From: Dasyornis broadbenti
Taxonomy: Eukaryota; Chordata; Aves; Passeriformes; Dasyornithidae
Assembly (NCBI GenBank): GCA_013397935.1
Contig: VZRN01006293.1
Span: forward strand, 407,988 to 471,987
Reading direction: 5' to 3'
Length of the DNA stretch: 64,000 bases
Below are positions 13,939 to 26,423 of this stretch, piece by piece (the stretch's first letter is position 1; each line of letters opens with the position of its first letter). Position numbers and translations under genes: made by a program. The notes below the pieces were generated by a model, which did no database searches, was not told where the DNA came from, and saw nothing but the letters and a program-made list of their open reading frames with translations.

Positions 13939-14628
13939 AGAGATAGGACAAGGGGCAATGGCTTTAAACTGAAGAACGGCAGGTTTAGATTAGATGTTAG
14001 GGAGAAATTCTTTACTGTGAGGGTGGTAAGACTGGAACAAGACTGCCCAGAGAAGCTGTAGATGCCCGTCATACTTTAGTAATTGCGCTCTTCAATTTAG
14101 TACTCCCACTAAAACGACCATGAGCTGCTCCTCTCCCCCTTCCTCCAATAGGAGGCACACAAAGCAAAGATCACAAGTTGAGATAAGAACAACTTACTGG
14201 AAACAGAAATGAGGTAAGAAAATGAATAGCAACAATATTAACAGCAAAATGCAGAAGACAAAGAAATTATTTAAACGCAAAATAATACCGGACTGTTCCA
14301 CCTGCCATGTTTTCTCCTACTAGAAGGAATTCCCTTCTCTGAAGCCAGAATCCCTTTCCCTTGCCCCGGCAATGACGTGAGGTGGTATCAAATAACATCT
14401 GGGTTCTAGCCATGCCCCCTCAGCCATGCCCCACTCCCAGTTACTGCAAAAAATTGACCCTGTCCTGAACAAAACTAGGACAATTCCAAGAAGTGTTCAA
14501 AGCCAGTTTTGATGGGGCTCTGAGCAACCTGGTCTGGTGGAAGGAGTCCCTGCCCACTGCAGGGGCTGGGAGTAAGTTATGTTTAACATCCTTTCCATCC
14601 CAAGCCATTCTATAATTCTATGATTCTA
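13939..14628 (+). mobile_element. CR1 LINE 3'-end fragment, split by an LTR
   Basis: A 5'-truncated CR1 copy in the same direction as ADCY1. Recognisable CR1 3'-region sequence runs 13939-14066 (AGATAGGACAAGG, then TTAGGGAGAAATTCTTTACTG) and resumes at 14483-14628 (GTGTTCAAAGCCAG, GAGCAACCTGGTCTGGTGG, then the ending ATTCTATGATTCTAG). The ending matches the short octamer-like repeats that terminate CR1 instead of poly(A). The two halves fit together at the same point of the element, so the 416 bp between them is a later insertion. It has many substitutions from typical CR1 and is an old copy. It contains no open reading frame of interest. Confidence 0.88.
14067..14482 (-). mobile_element. Solo LTR of an endogenous retrovirus, inserted in CR1
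   Basis: Read on the minus strand, the insert begins TGTCCTAGTTTTG and ends near CTAAAGTATGAC. It is 416 bp and lies inside a CR1 copy. It shares many blocks in the same order with the LTR at 26015-26423: ATACCACCTC, ATTGCCGGGGCA, a GGGGCATGGCT stretch near the 5' end, and a GGAGG-rich block near the 3' end. The TGTCCTGGTT-type start and CTAAACCACGACA-type finish are known from avian LTR retroelements. No viral gene flanks it, so it is a solo LTR, formed in such elements by recombination between two LTRs. I see no clean target-site duplication (ATGCC left against ATTCC right is only a 4/5 match). Exact family uncertain. Confidence 0.8.
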
Positions 14629-15610
14629 GGATCAGACCGGTGGTGCCACCGCAGTCATTACTGCCCCTGAGATGGGAGGTCAGTGGTGGGGTAGATCCTG
14701 TCTGCGCCCTGTAGTGGTTCAGCTTCAAGGACTACCAAAGCAGCTCATATTTTCAACATTCTCAGGTTTTTTGACAAACTTAGGTTTTTGCACTGTGAAT
14801 TGTATTTTGTTCTAGTTCAGAAGTCCTTAGAAGGACCAACACCAGGTGCAACAACCTCAGACTGCATAGTCCACTGTACACAATTCTGCAGTGCTACTCT
14901 GTTAGACATCCTGACTAGACATCCTCTGGTTTCTGATGTTAGAAACAAGGGTAGAACTTAGAGAGTCATGGTTCATTAGTGAGTGGATGGTTGCTTTATA
15001 AAAATTGGACCTCGTTTAATGATAAGTACATCATAAATCCCTTGGTAATGGGTATATTTTTGAGTAAGTGTTTAAAGCACAGTTGTGTAAAAATTGTAGA
15101 TACACATTTCTTCTGTTTCCAGTTTGGCAAACACTGCCCTTATTTCACCTATTTTTAAAATAATACTTAATAAAGAAGCGTGTTGACAAAAATTTAAATC
15201 CCTGTTGTAAACATTTCAATCATTTCTGATTAATACCATCTGCATTTGGGAGCACAGCATATGTGTTTCCAGGAAGGTGAGAGTCTTTTGCAGGAGTAGA
15301 GAATCATGATGTACACTGACATTAACATATTACACGTGTTCCTATTGCTGCATGGGTTTGCTAAGCACTTAAATAAAAACACCAAATAAAGCATGTCAAG
15401 GGGTATTGTATGTGAATGCGTTAGCATGTCTCGCTCTCTTGCAAATCTGTGAAACATGGGGCAATACGGCAGGGCAGCAATAAAATTTGGGTTGAATTGT
15501 ATTTAGAAGTAATCAGAAGTAATCAAGGGCTATTGCACTGATATTTTGTATTTTATATGTTTTGATTTTATGATAATATTTGGGATGTCATGCTAAATTA
15601 GAGTTCCAAA

Positions 15611-15698
15611 CATATATGTGTACATATATATACATACATATATAAAACATACATGTGTATATATAACATACACAGAACACAGAGTCACACACACATAT
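15611..15698. repeat. TA/TG/CA-rich imperfect microsatellite
   Basis: Alternating purine-pyrimidine sequence made of CATATATGTG, ACATATATATAC and TACATACATA units, passing into CACACACA. It is imperfect, with short interruptions, and likely length-polymorphic. No gene-related signal is seen. Confidence 0.85.
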
Positions 15699-16529
15699 CA
15701 CTTTGCAATGGATGAATTTGGAAGTAAGTTTAAATTTAAACTCCTTTAAGTAGGTTAAGATATTCCAGTTATCTGATCAGTGAAATACAGTCACTGACCT
15801 ACATTTGTGAGGAAATAATTTTTCTGAAAATGCTGTTCTGAATTTAAAAGGATCATTAGTGGAACATATCTGGCAGTCTAATTTGCATTTTAGATAACTC
15901 AGAATTATTAATTAACATATTATACCCAGGCAAACTTTTAATTTCTGCAGAGAAGTATCTAGGCCTTCACAGCTTGAAAGGAGATAGCCAAAACCAACTA
16001 TGTAACGAGGGATAACCGTACGGGATGAAAGGGATTTGCTCTCCTATGGATTTCCTACTGTGCTATTTTAAATCTCTTGACAGGGTTACAGGGCTGGCCT
16101 CATTTCTTTCTCCCTGATCTCTTTTTTGTGTTGGTCTTGGTTCTTTCCCATGTAGTGTCTCACAGTGACATTTCAGGATTCTATCATATATTTGTATTGA
16201 TGAAAACGTCAGGTTGGCCATACAAAACACTGTGAAACCACACTTGTTTTTACAGAGGTAGTGTCCCACACCTCCCTGTGCAGTGGCACATAGGCAGGGA
16301 TGTGTTCAGCTACCAGGTATGCATCAGCCACCACTTGCACCACCAGATCAGCCAATAGTTTGTGCAGTAGCTTTGATGCCACCTGATGGACCTGACGCGA
16401 GCATTCTTGATGGTTCCAAGCCAGGCTCTGTTTTACAACACATTTGAGTTCCTCACCAGATCTGCCAGAGTACCATTGCAGGGTAAAAATTTTCAGAGCA
16501 AACTGGTGCTTGACAAAGAAAGCTGCAGA

Positions 16530-16559
16530 NNNNNNNNNNNNNNNNNNNNNNNNNNNNNN
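16530..16559. other. Assembly gap (30 N)
   Basis: Thirty N characters. The left flank ends GCTGCAGA and the right flank begins CTGCAGATATGG, so the same CTGCAGA heptamer stands on both sides. The true gap size is not knowable from the window. Open frames running through this interval are meaningless. Confidence 0.98.
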
Positions 16560-17548
16560 CTGCAGATATGGGAAAAAGTGAGGGTTTTTTTTTTTTTTAA
16601 TAAAAGTGCAGGAGTTGAATTAAATATTGCTGAATTGGAACTGTGTGACATATCTTTGCAAGAGACATTTGATTTTTGTACTCCTCTCCTGGGGTGCTTA
16701 TTTAAATAGAAAAATGTCATCAAAATACTGCATGATACTCATAACCTTCAGCAACTGCTAAAAACATTGATTTTGAGCTTTGATCTTTTGTGAAGAATTA
16801 CTCCATCTGGGAACTGTGGGTTTGACTTCTTAACTCTTTGTGTGATCTCTGCAGTGATTGGGCTTCTGTCAAAATTTACTGCAGTTAGCTAGTCTTCTGT
16901 TCTGTTCTGTCAGTCCTAGAAAGGGATGACTGGCTTGCCACCCCTGGCTGACTTGTTTCCGAGCTGTCTCATACCAATACCGTTTCCATCATCTATATTG
17001 GATGGTTGTTTTGTGGTTTTTGGATTTTGGTTACCTGATTGGGTTTTTCAAATGAGCACCAGCTAACTGGCAGTATTGCTCTTGTCCACCTGTCTGTAGA
17101 TCTCAGGGGTAGGCAGGCTGTCTACTGCTTGTCTGTCTTAGATGCTTAGAGCATCAACAAGAATATTTTTTGTTTGCAACTTGTCTCTTTTGCTTTTTTA
17201 CTTGTAGTTTCATGACTGTGCACTTGATGGTAGTCTCTGCAGCTTTCAAATACTTCGGGCCCAACCGTATTCTCCCTTGAAATCCAGTAATGAAATTCCC
17301 TTTGCTTTCAGCTGGGGATAAAAAGAAAAAAAAAGCCAAAAACCCAAACAAACCAATAGAAAAAATCCCAACAGACTGAAAGCCTAGCATTCTTCTCGGA
17401 GCTTCTTTCCCAGAAATATCTGGTTTTGTGGGGAAATACTAAGTTTTTCTCCCTTGTACCCTTAGTTCTGTGTCATTTCCCAAAGCTTTCTGCTGTAGTG
17501 TTCAGACTGCACCTCTGCTACAAATTGTTCTTTCTCTATGTAGTTAAC

Positions 17549-17577
17549 TATTTTCCATTCTATGATTCTGTGATTCC
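17549..17577 (+). mobile_element. Possible very short CR1 tail
   Basis: The bases CCATTCTATGATTCTGTGATTC resemble in type the octamer-repeat end of CR1 (compare the ends at 14628 and 41257). Nothing upstream is recognisably CR1, so this is either an extremely truncated copy or chance. Confidence 0.35.
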
Positions 17578-20500
17578 TGCATATTTATGATCTTTCAGGA
17601 GGGCCTTTAAAACTTTTCAGAATGTGGATCCAGTGCAGTGGATCCAAAACTTTCCCAGTCCACAGACAACATAGCAGCAGTCAACAGTTACTGTAGTCCG
17701 TAGGTAGGTGGGGTCTCTTTGGAGGCTGGAGGTGTTTACCTGCCGTGCCCATTTCTACACGGGCAGCATGGATGAGAGCTGTGTGGTCAGGGGACCAAGT
17801 GTCTAAGAAGTCACTTCCAGGTTCAGAATGTAGGTTTATTATTGATTCAAGACACTCTGGACTATTCTCTTGAAGTGGATGTTCTTGACAGAGCCAAGGC
17901 TTTTTCCACCTTTCTGTTTTGTGCCTGTACTGTTAAAGAAACCAGAAGTTGGAAGACCTTTCCTAGGTTCTTTTACCACTGTAACTAATTTAAATGAACT
18001 AAGCATCTTCAAAGTCAGCATCTTCCTAACTGTTACCAGCCTCCCTGAGGAAATAACCAGGGTCAACATTTTATGACTTAATAGCAATATCTTTGGCATT
18101 TTGCTTAATTCATTTTGTTTAGCTGGAACATGTTTTCATGCAGTGGTGATTCTCATGTTGCTTACAGTTGAAAAGTATGTGATCTCTCAAGGGGTGGGTA
18201 CAACTTTGAAAAATAAGTTCATTTGTACATAGTGGATTATTTTTGGCAGGTGAGTTCCCTGAGCCAGTTAAACTTGTGATTGCTGACTCAAGGCAGGAGC
18301 AAGAGTCAGCAGCATGTAGCATCAGGGCAGTCTCTGCTAAAGCTGGCTCAAGTTGCCTTGGTGCCCATACCCTTCCTCCCACCCCCCACTCCCCATTTAA
18401 TGTGCATGTAGAAGACAGCTCCACACTAAGGAGGATGTAGCACACAGCTTCTGTTCAAACACTGAAACCTGAAGCAATATGAGCACAGCATTGCACCCGG
18501 AAGGATAAATTCTCATAAGAGAGAGTTTCCATTCTCTCAGGCAGAGACTGTACTTCTGTGGATAAAGAGCTTTTCAGAGCTCAGCTGGTGTTGTCTTTGC
18601 AGCACTGCTGTCCTCAGGAAGCATACAAGCACTCAACCTCATGACAAGCACCTTTGAAGGGTGTTGGTGGCTGGCTTTCTGTTGTAACCGTGCAAAGAAG
18701 TCATAACTCCCTAAATAAACTGACTCATTTTTGCTAAAATGTTGCACTGCTAGATCAAATTATTGTTCCACTTACACTTCTATGCTACTTCTACCAGTAG
18801 TCTTGATTACTCAAAATACTATGCCATATTGTGCATTCACTGTTTACTAAAAGACCCCCAGAGAACTGATGGTGTTCCCTGCCTCAAAGGATAGCAATTG
18901 TGAGTTGGTGCTGCACAATTACTGGAGGCAGCAACCACTAGGTTTCATTAATTATGCAATTATACAGGTGATGAGTTAGATATGTTGGTCTATTCAAAAG
19001 CATTGAAAGCATTTACAGACTTAGAGGAATTATTTTGCCTAGTGCATTGGTGAAAAGCTGCTACTTGAGGTGAAACACAGTAGATGCTTAACAGTTGACA
19101 GATTCCTACAATCCATGGAACCTACAGGGGTAATTAAGGCAGGCAAAAATGTAATTACTTGGTGTATTTCTTACACTGAACTCATTACACAGTACCTTAC
19201 AGTGGAAATATGTTTCACTCAATGTCCCTAGTAGCACAGGTATTTAAGGGTGGAATTGTATATAATCTATGTAACCTAAACACAATTACAGACATATTAA
19301 CATGAAAAAATTTATTTAGAGTTCTCTTTAAAACTTGAATTTTATTTCTTGTGTTTAGTTAATTATAGACCCATTCGTTACTCAATATGAAAATTTGCCT
19401 TTTTTAAATAAATGTGTTTGGGGTTTTTTTTCAAGATGCCAATTCAAGGCCATATAGCAAATGCAACATTATAGAAGCCAGAATTTAAAATAACTTTCAA
19501 AATATTAGAGACATGTAGATATCCTGGTGATAATAACATCTCTACAAGAACTAAATCTTTAGAACAGAGTGTGGAAACCTAAGGAATTACAGCAGAAAGC
19601 CTGTTAGCATTCTGACTTTCATGTAAAAACAGAAGTGAACCAGATCCTGTGAAGTGACTACTGTCAGAATTTAGTTCATTATTGACTATTTAGTTGATTA
19701 GAGACTATGCATTTGGGATTTTAGTGAAAGTAATTGAACTGGGGCAATTGAGATTTATGTAGTGTAAAGAATAGGGTTATATCTCTGAAGTTAACTGAAC
19801 TTTGTGTGAACAGCATGAATTTTATCTCTGACTAGTGTTTTAGCTGGCATTTGGACTTAATGAAATATACTGCTAGAAGCTGCTGGAGACACCTAAAAGT
19901 GACCAGAACTGATCCTGTGATTTGTGCTAGTGTTAATTCAGATTAATTTTTAAATAAAAATACCTACAGACTTCATGTTCACAGACACATCTTTCCTTTA
20001 GGCATGGCATTGCCTTTTCTCTAGCTATGCTTTTCCTACAGATTCTGTTGTTTTTCATAGTTTTTATCATTTCTTCCAAAATAAAACCAATAATAATAAT
20101 AATTTCTGTGACCATTCCTCAGTTGTTTTTCCCTGTATATTCTGCACCTTGGAAATACAATGTTCCACAGATTATTTCTTTTTAGTATCCTTCTAATATG
20201 ATCTTTCTTACTCAGTTTTGATTCATCCACGTTCCCCATTCTGTATTGGCATATAAGCACACACCCATTTGGTCTGACTACCTTCTTTCTACACTGTTTA
20301 GATGGGACTTGACTGGTTCAAGCTATTTGGTTTATTGTTTCATTTGCTTCATTGTTTCTCCCTGTAACTTTTCTTACTCTAAGTAATCTGGTTTTACTTC
20401 ATCTGCTAAGGATGTGTACTCTTAAACTGTATGGTCTTCCACTTTGTCAAAATTCTCCAGTTCTTTTGTTTAGTTTTCATTAATTTTTTATTTCTTTGAA

Positions 20501-22217
20501 GTTCATCCTCCTTGCAAACACTCATCCTGTTTCAAAATCACTAATTCATCACCTCCATTTTTTAAGGGTCTTCACTGAATTTACACTATCACCTCAGCTT
20601 TCAGACACCCCATGATGTGATGTTTGATGTTAAGAAGTACTTCAGGTGACTTCATTGAGGAAGTTAGGATCAGATCATTGGTATTTAGTTCTGAATACAG
20701 GAGAGCTATCACTAATGGATCTGTGTAAATTGGAAATTTGTGAGGATTTCTCACAGAAGAGTTTGTGGGCTGTTAAGGTAGATACTTTGTCAGACCATTG
20801 GGGCAATCACACAAGAAAATCTTTGAAGGTTTTGACATAAAAGTTTTTTTTTTAAATTATTTTTAGCTACACTTCAAAATATACGTAAAAATAGTCTATT
20901 AATGATAACAGTAAAGCAAATTCTTCATGAGAGTAATCTAATATGCACAATTCTTTTCAGTGCCATAAAAAATAATAAAACTAGTATTATGTAGCTGCTA
21001 CAAGAATGTATGTTTCATATATATTTTTATCCTTAACTATAGAAAAAAAAAAAAAGAAAAAATGGAAAATCTCTTATTTACAGTGAAATAATGTTTACTT
21101 ATTTACACTTCGGGTCTAAAAGAATTCTAAAAGTCTGCACAGTTATAATGAAGCTTTACTTCAGTACCACATACCTTTATTTAATCCCCTCTTGTAGCCT
21201 TGTAATTGCCAGGTTTGTTTCTGATGTCATCATATCGTGATTTAGGAACTACTTATTTCAGGAGTCTACTGTTATCAGCAGACATTAGAAAATATTAAAA
21301 TGGTTGACAAGTTATTGAATGACTAGGTAATGAGTATTTTAAGCTTCCTTTCGAAATCAAAGCTTTGTCATGGAGTAAATAACACCTCTCACACTTTTCT
21401 CTATATTGTAGGTTGCTCATATACATAGAATATAAGCAACTGTATTATATTTGCTTTTATTATGAACTCCTCTTAAACACATTTACATTAGCATGATCCA
21501 GCACATACCTCTGTGATGTGTCATCTTTTTCTCGACCTGTGCAGTCTTTATGATGCAAGTCCTTTGAGACTTATATGGCAATGGATCATTTAAAACAAAT
21601 ATTCTCTATTTTTTGCTGTACTGGGAAGGGGATGGGGATGAAGAAAAAGCCTAAGTCTTTTGTCTGTCTTCTGGCAATGCATCTTGTGTCTTTAAAACCA
21701 GAGGCTGCAGTGGAAAGTGGGCAAACTAGAGCTGGTCCAAAGTAACCTCTTTCAAAATGCCCCTATTGTGAGCATCCTGAGCACCTCCTCTTTTCCACCT
21801 GCATATCCACACTTGTTGGGCAATTTGCTTGCTGTTGTAAATATAGCACAATACAGTCCTGGATTTATTCTGCAGCTTTGAGGTCAGACAACAAGCAGAG
21901 CCCACACCAAAAGAAGGCAAAAATGCAGCAGCACTGTAGAGTACATGTCCTATTCCATACTTGTTATTTCTTGGTTTATTTGTGCAATAAAGACTGCAAT
22001 CAGCAAACCCTTAAGAGGGGATTTGTGTACAGTTAAGAAAGATATAATATGACATAATATTTCATATTACAGTAGTTGCAATTGAGTTTTACTGTTTGGT
22101 TACCAGTGAACAGCTTGCTTTGGGGCTTAATGTATTGCCTCTCCTTTCTCATTTGTTTTGGAGCAGAAGAAGAAATATTCAGAATACTCAATAACTCATT
22201 TAAATACCACTCTTGCA

Positions 22218-22287
22218 TTTTCCAGGGCATAAAATTCATCTGTTTGCGACTTTTGTCTTTTCCAGGGCATAAAATTCATCTGTTTGC
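22218..22287. repeat. Tandem duplication, 40-bp period
   Basis: A 30-base block starting TTTCCAGGGCATAAAATTCA and ending CTGTTTGC occurs at 22218 and again exactly 40 bases later. The copies are identical over that block, and the 10-base remainder of the unit occurs only once. The identity suggests a young duplication. Confidence 0.85.
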
Positions 22288-22949
22288 AATATTTTAAATA
22301 TGTACATGGAAATAGCACCATTTCTCTTAAGATCATTCAATCTGAATTTGATGGACAACCTTAAGCTAACTAGAACTGAAAAGACATTCAATGCAGAAAA
22401 CAGACCCACTAGACAGTTTGTAAGCAGGAGAAAATTAAATGAAAGTTGCGGTGAGTTTCTGAGTATTTTGGTAGCTATAGAAGCCAAAAAAAAACCAAAC
22501 CAGAAAGGCATCTCATTCAGAATTCAAAGAATAGCAGTCCATAATCTTTACCTATCTCTTTCATTTAAACAAAAGATATCCCAAACCCCTCTCTTACAAG
22601 GGAGACCAAATAATATGACATTAGCAAAAAATGAAAATTAAAATAGGAAAATAACCCACACCAAACAAAAGAAAAAGAAAAGAAAATAGCACAATCTTCA
22701 CAACTGTACTAAGTTGGCATCATATCTGTAATTTTAGCCCCCTTATTGTTCTTCTGCTCTTCTGTTCAGAGTAGGCATGTTTCAGTTCCACTCCATTATT
22801 TTAGTTTTTCTTTTTTCTTATTTTGCCTTTTCTCCTATTTAATCCTTCTCTCTCAGAAAAAAAAAAAAAACCCAACTTGATTTATATCCTGTTACACCTT
22901 CAGGTTTTTGAGTTAATACTTTAATTTATTTCTGCAGCTCACCTCCGTG

Positions 22950-23015
22950 TTTTTATATGATTGACATTCACAATATTGTGACTTTTTATATGATTGGCAT
23001 TCACAATTTTGTGGC
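22950..23015. repeat. Tandem duplication, 33-bp period
   Basis: Two adjacent 33-bp units begin TTTTTATATGATTG and contain CATTCACAAT. They differ by a few single-base substitutions (GACATT/GGCATT, AATATT/AATTTT, GTGAC/GTGGC). This makes it older than the nearby 22218 duplication. Confidence 0.85.
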
Positions 23016-26014
23016 TTTTTTCCAAAATCTTTTCTTTTTTTTTGCATTTAAATGATGTTACATTAAAACAGAACCAGAAAGTGTGCACACGACAACACAA
23101 TCATATAATGCAAGAACTTATTAGTCTTGTGCCCTTATGATATGTCTTTCAAAGTACTGTGTTGATCACAAAACTGGCATATTATTATTTCAAAGGTCCT
23201 GATCCAGCCATGAGGTTTGTATGAATCAGTTTGGAACACTACCCAAATTCCCAACCATGGAATCATGCCTCCTTTTTTAGCACATGCAGACTTTTTTTAA
23301 TCATTACCTTGCAGAGTTTCCAACAATAAACTTGATTTTTAGGATCAGTAACTGAAAATTAGTAAGATTTGGTCACTTGACCCTAAATGTTTAGAATGTC
23401 TTTGGCTTCTCCTGAAAAAGAATGACTGATTAAATTGTTAATTACAGTAATTAAATAGAGGAATATTCTCTTGTGTTCCTGATCAGTCTGTCCATCAAGT
23501 ACAAATGTGACCAGAATTTGTTTAGTTAAATCTTCTAATAATTTCTTGTTTGATCAGTTTCTTAGTGACATATTGTAGAGCTGGTTTCTCATTGCAAAAA
23601 TAATTTTCAAAGTTGAACAAGAAAATGGCTAGCATTCTCTGTCTCTTCTTAAGTTGCTTCTTTGCAACTCTGACAGTATTAAAGCTCTCAAATGCCAACA
23701 CTGACAGAAGACACTGTAGCTTAAATGACTGTGCAGAGTGAAAATCTTATTATCTGTAAAGACAGCTCTTGCAAGTTGTAAAGCACAACGGGAGAAAAGT
23801 AACTGGGCTCTGTGTAATAGAACATGGTTTCCTCAAGGCAAACACTTTCATCTTTTCAGGACAATTGACCAGAAGTGACATCATTCACCAACTGCTTCAA
23901 ATGTCTGGATGGAGACAAAAAAAAAAAGTGATACAAGAGGACAGTTGTCAGGTCTAGCAGGCAATTTTTTGGTGCAAGGGGAAACTGACTGTGACCAGTT
24001 TAGTCCTTATGCAGTCATGTTTTCACTTAACAGTGCCCAGAAAGCCAGGGCAACAGGACATGCACTTTTTCCTCTCTTTATCTCCATCTGGCTTCATTCA
24101 TCTGGAAAAGGACCAGGTGTTTCAGCAGTGAGGGATAACCAAGGCCTCACAGTTTAGTCATTCAAATTAATTTCGAGATGATTTGTTAGAAGACTTCTGT
24201 ATACTTCTGGACATTTTTGGGGCCAACTTTTTGTAGTGGCATGAAGTAAATATGAGATTCCATACTTGATGTGAGAAATGTGTACCTGACACTGCTTGGG
24301 TCACCAAAAATTACTTGAATTTGCTATATGTGATATTAAGTAATGCACTTCAGCATGATTTCCGGACCATGAGTTCATTACAGTATAATATTTGGACAGC
24401 TGCTTGAGTTTAATCTGTGTTTATTTTCTCATCTGTGATATGTTTGTGATTATACCTAACAGACACACATTGATTTGGGAACCTGATTGTATCCATGGCT
24501 ATCTCTCAGACCTTGAAAAAGTACCATGAAGCTAAATTCAAAAACGATATTCAGAGGTTTTAGGCGTTGGTGTTTCATTTCCTGGGTTTTATGCACCCAA
24601 CTTTACAGGAGCAAGTCCTCTTTGGAAATAGCCTGTGCAGAGCACAGACGAGCACCATTTCAGTATCAGATAGATGGTACAGTGGCTGTGCAGCATCTAT
24701 AGTAAACCTGCAGATAGTATTTCATCCCCAGCAGCAAAGTTCTTAGGCTTGACAAGTCCAAGCTTGAACACTCAAGAACAGAGCTCAGACTTGGAAGACC
24801 CATGTTTATCACCAGCTCTATCACTGGCTGGCAGAATAGCCGTCTGCCCCAGCACTGTTCGTTGACAAAACTTTGTATAGCACTTCTTTGTTTTCACTGA
24901 AAGCACTTTGACAACCAAACTGAAGCTGCTGACTGAGAGGTCCTGAATGAAAAGCTGGAAGTGTGTTCCAGCTGTATGAAAGTGCAAGAGCTCAACTCAT
25001 AACTGTGACTCTTCAGTAATCCAGGTCCTGGAAGGGAGACACTGTGGAGTACATTTTATGTGTGTATCCGGATCATGCCACAGCAGCATGAGGCAACAGC
25101 GAGTTCACTCCAACTGTGGCACACAATGGGCTGCAAAGGGTGCATGGCAGGGAGCCTAGGAAGGAGGCTCTCCCGCTCAGACTGGGCAGTCTCCCTCCTT
25201 GCGTTGTTACAGGAGCAATCTGCAAATGTGTCTGCCGATGCTGAACTGAAACCATGGCCTCATTCTGCGTGTGTAGTCTAAGAGCTGTACTCTACATAAG
25301 AAATGCTTCCTGTCTGCAACAGCCAGGCGCCAGACTGAGGCCACTACATGCTATTTCTCAGCCAAGCACAAGGCTCCATTGAAGAAAAATTGCACTTAAG
25401 ACCTGAAGGTCCAGTCACATAACAATTATGGTACCACCAAAGGTTTCAAACTAGCTTAGCTTGTATATCCCCACAATCTTGATGTATTTAGTTACTGCAG
25501 CTTAAAAAAAAAAATGTTGTTCAGATTGATTTTTCTGGGGGGAAGGAGCCATGTATTGCACATAGCAAATGCAAATATATTTTAGGCAACTGATTACTGC
25601 ACTGTGGTCTAATTGCACAACGTAGCATTTTTCTAACCAATAGGAAAAAGGGAGAAAGCTGCAGAATTTGGATTGGTATAGAATAGCTTCAGGGGCTGAT
25701 GACCTGGACTCTATGAAGTAAATAACATATATAACTAAATTAAAATATTTGCCACAATTTATAAAGATATTATTTGAAACGGCTTTGGCAACATATTCCA
25801 AGTATTTTGTGACAGATAGCAGCTATTCATAATGCTTGGGAGCAATTGCAATGTCCAAAAAACCCAAACTCATAGCAAAATCCCCTGGTGTATAGCAGTG
25901 TATACTAGTACACTTCCAGTATACTGAAGAACTGAGGGCTTATTTGTTCTATGATGGTTTAAAATACACTGTAAAAGAATGCAACAGCTAAATCAGGAAA
26001 GAAATATGAATAAC

Positions 26015-26423
26015 TGTCCTGGTTCCAGCTAGGAGAGGGTTAATGTTTGCAGTAGCCACGAGGGGCATGGCTGGCACCCAGAGGTTATCCTATACCACCT
26101 CCCATCATTGCCGGGGCAGAAGAAGGGATCCCTCTGGGTGCTCAGGCATATTGCCGGTGCCGAGCAATTATGTGCGAATCATTTGCCTCTCTTGTGCACT
26201 CTGTCATTGAGACTGCTGCTGTAACCTTGCTTATTTCACTGCTGTTTCTGGTAAATTGTTCTTTTCTCCACCCATGATCATTGCCTTTTGTGCCTCCATT
26301 TCTCCTCTCCAGCTGCTGCAGGAGGATGGGGAGGGGGAGGAGGGAATGAGTGAGAGCTGCACGTGGTTTGGAGTGTTTCGGTGAGAGCACTAAACTGGGG
26401 AATACCATTCCTAATCCATGTCA
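26015..26423 (+). mobile_element. Solo LTR, sister of the 14067-14482 copy
   Basis: It starts TGTCCTGGTTCCAGCTAGGA and ends near CCTAATCCATGTCA, about 409 bp. The blocks it shares, in order, with the 14067-14482 LTR (416 bp, opposite strand) define a common family of about 410 bp. Shared blocks include CCCAGAGGTTAT, ATACCACCTC and ATTGCCGGGGCA. No retroviral gene is seen on either side. The flanks ATAAC and GTGAC could be a decayed 5-bp target-site duplication (two mismatches), but this is not convincing. The element lies in the same direction as ADCY1. The 3' boundary is estimated by comparison of the two copies. Confidence 0.8.

Noticed and set aside
16386..16723. Open frames on both strands crossing the N gap
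   Set aside because: They are kept open by unknown bases, so they carry no evidence of coding.
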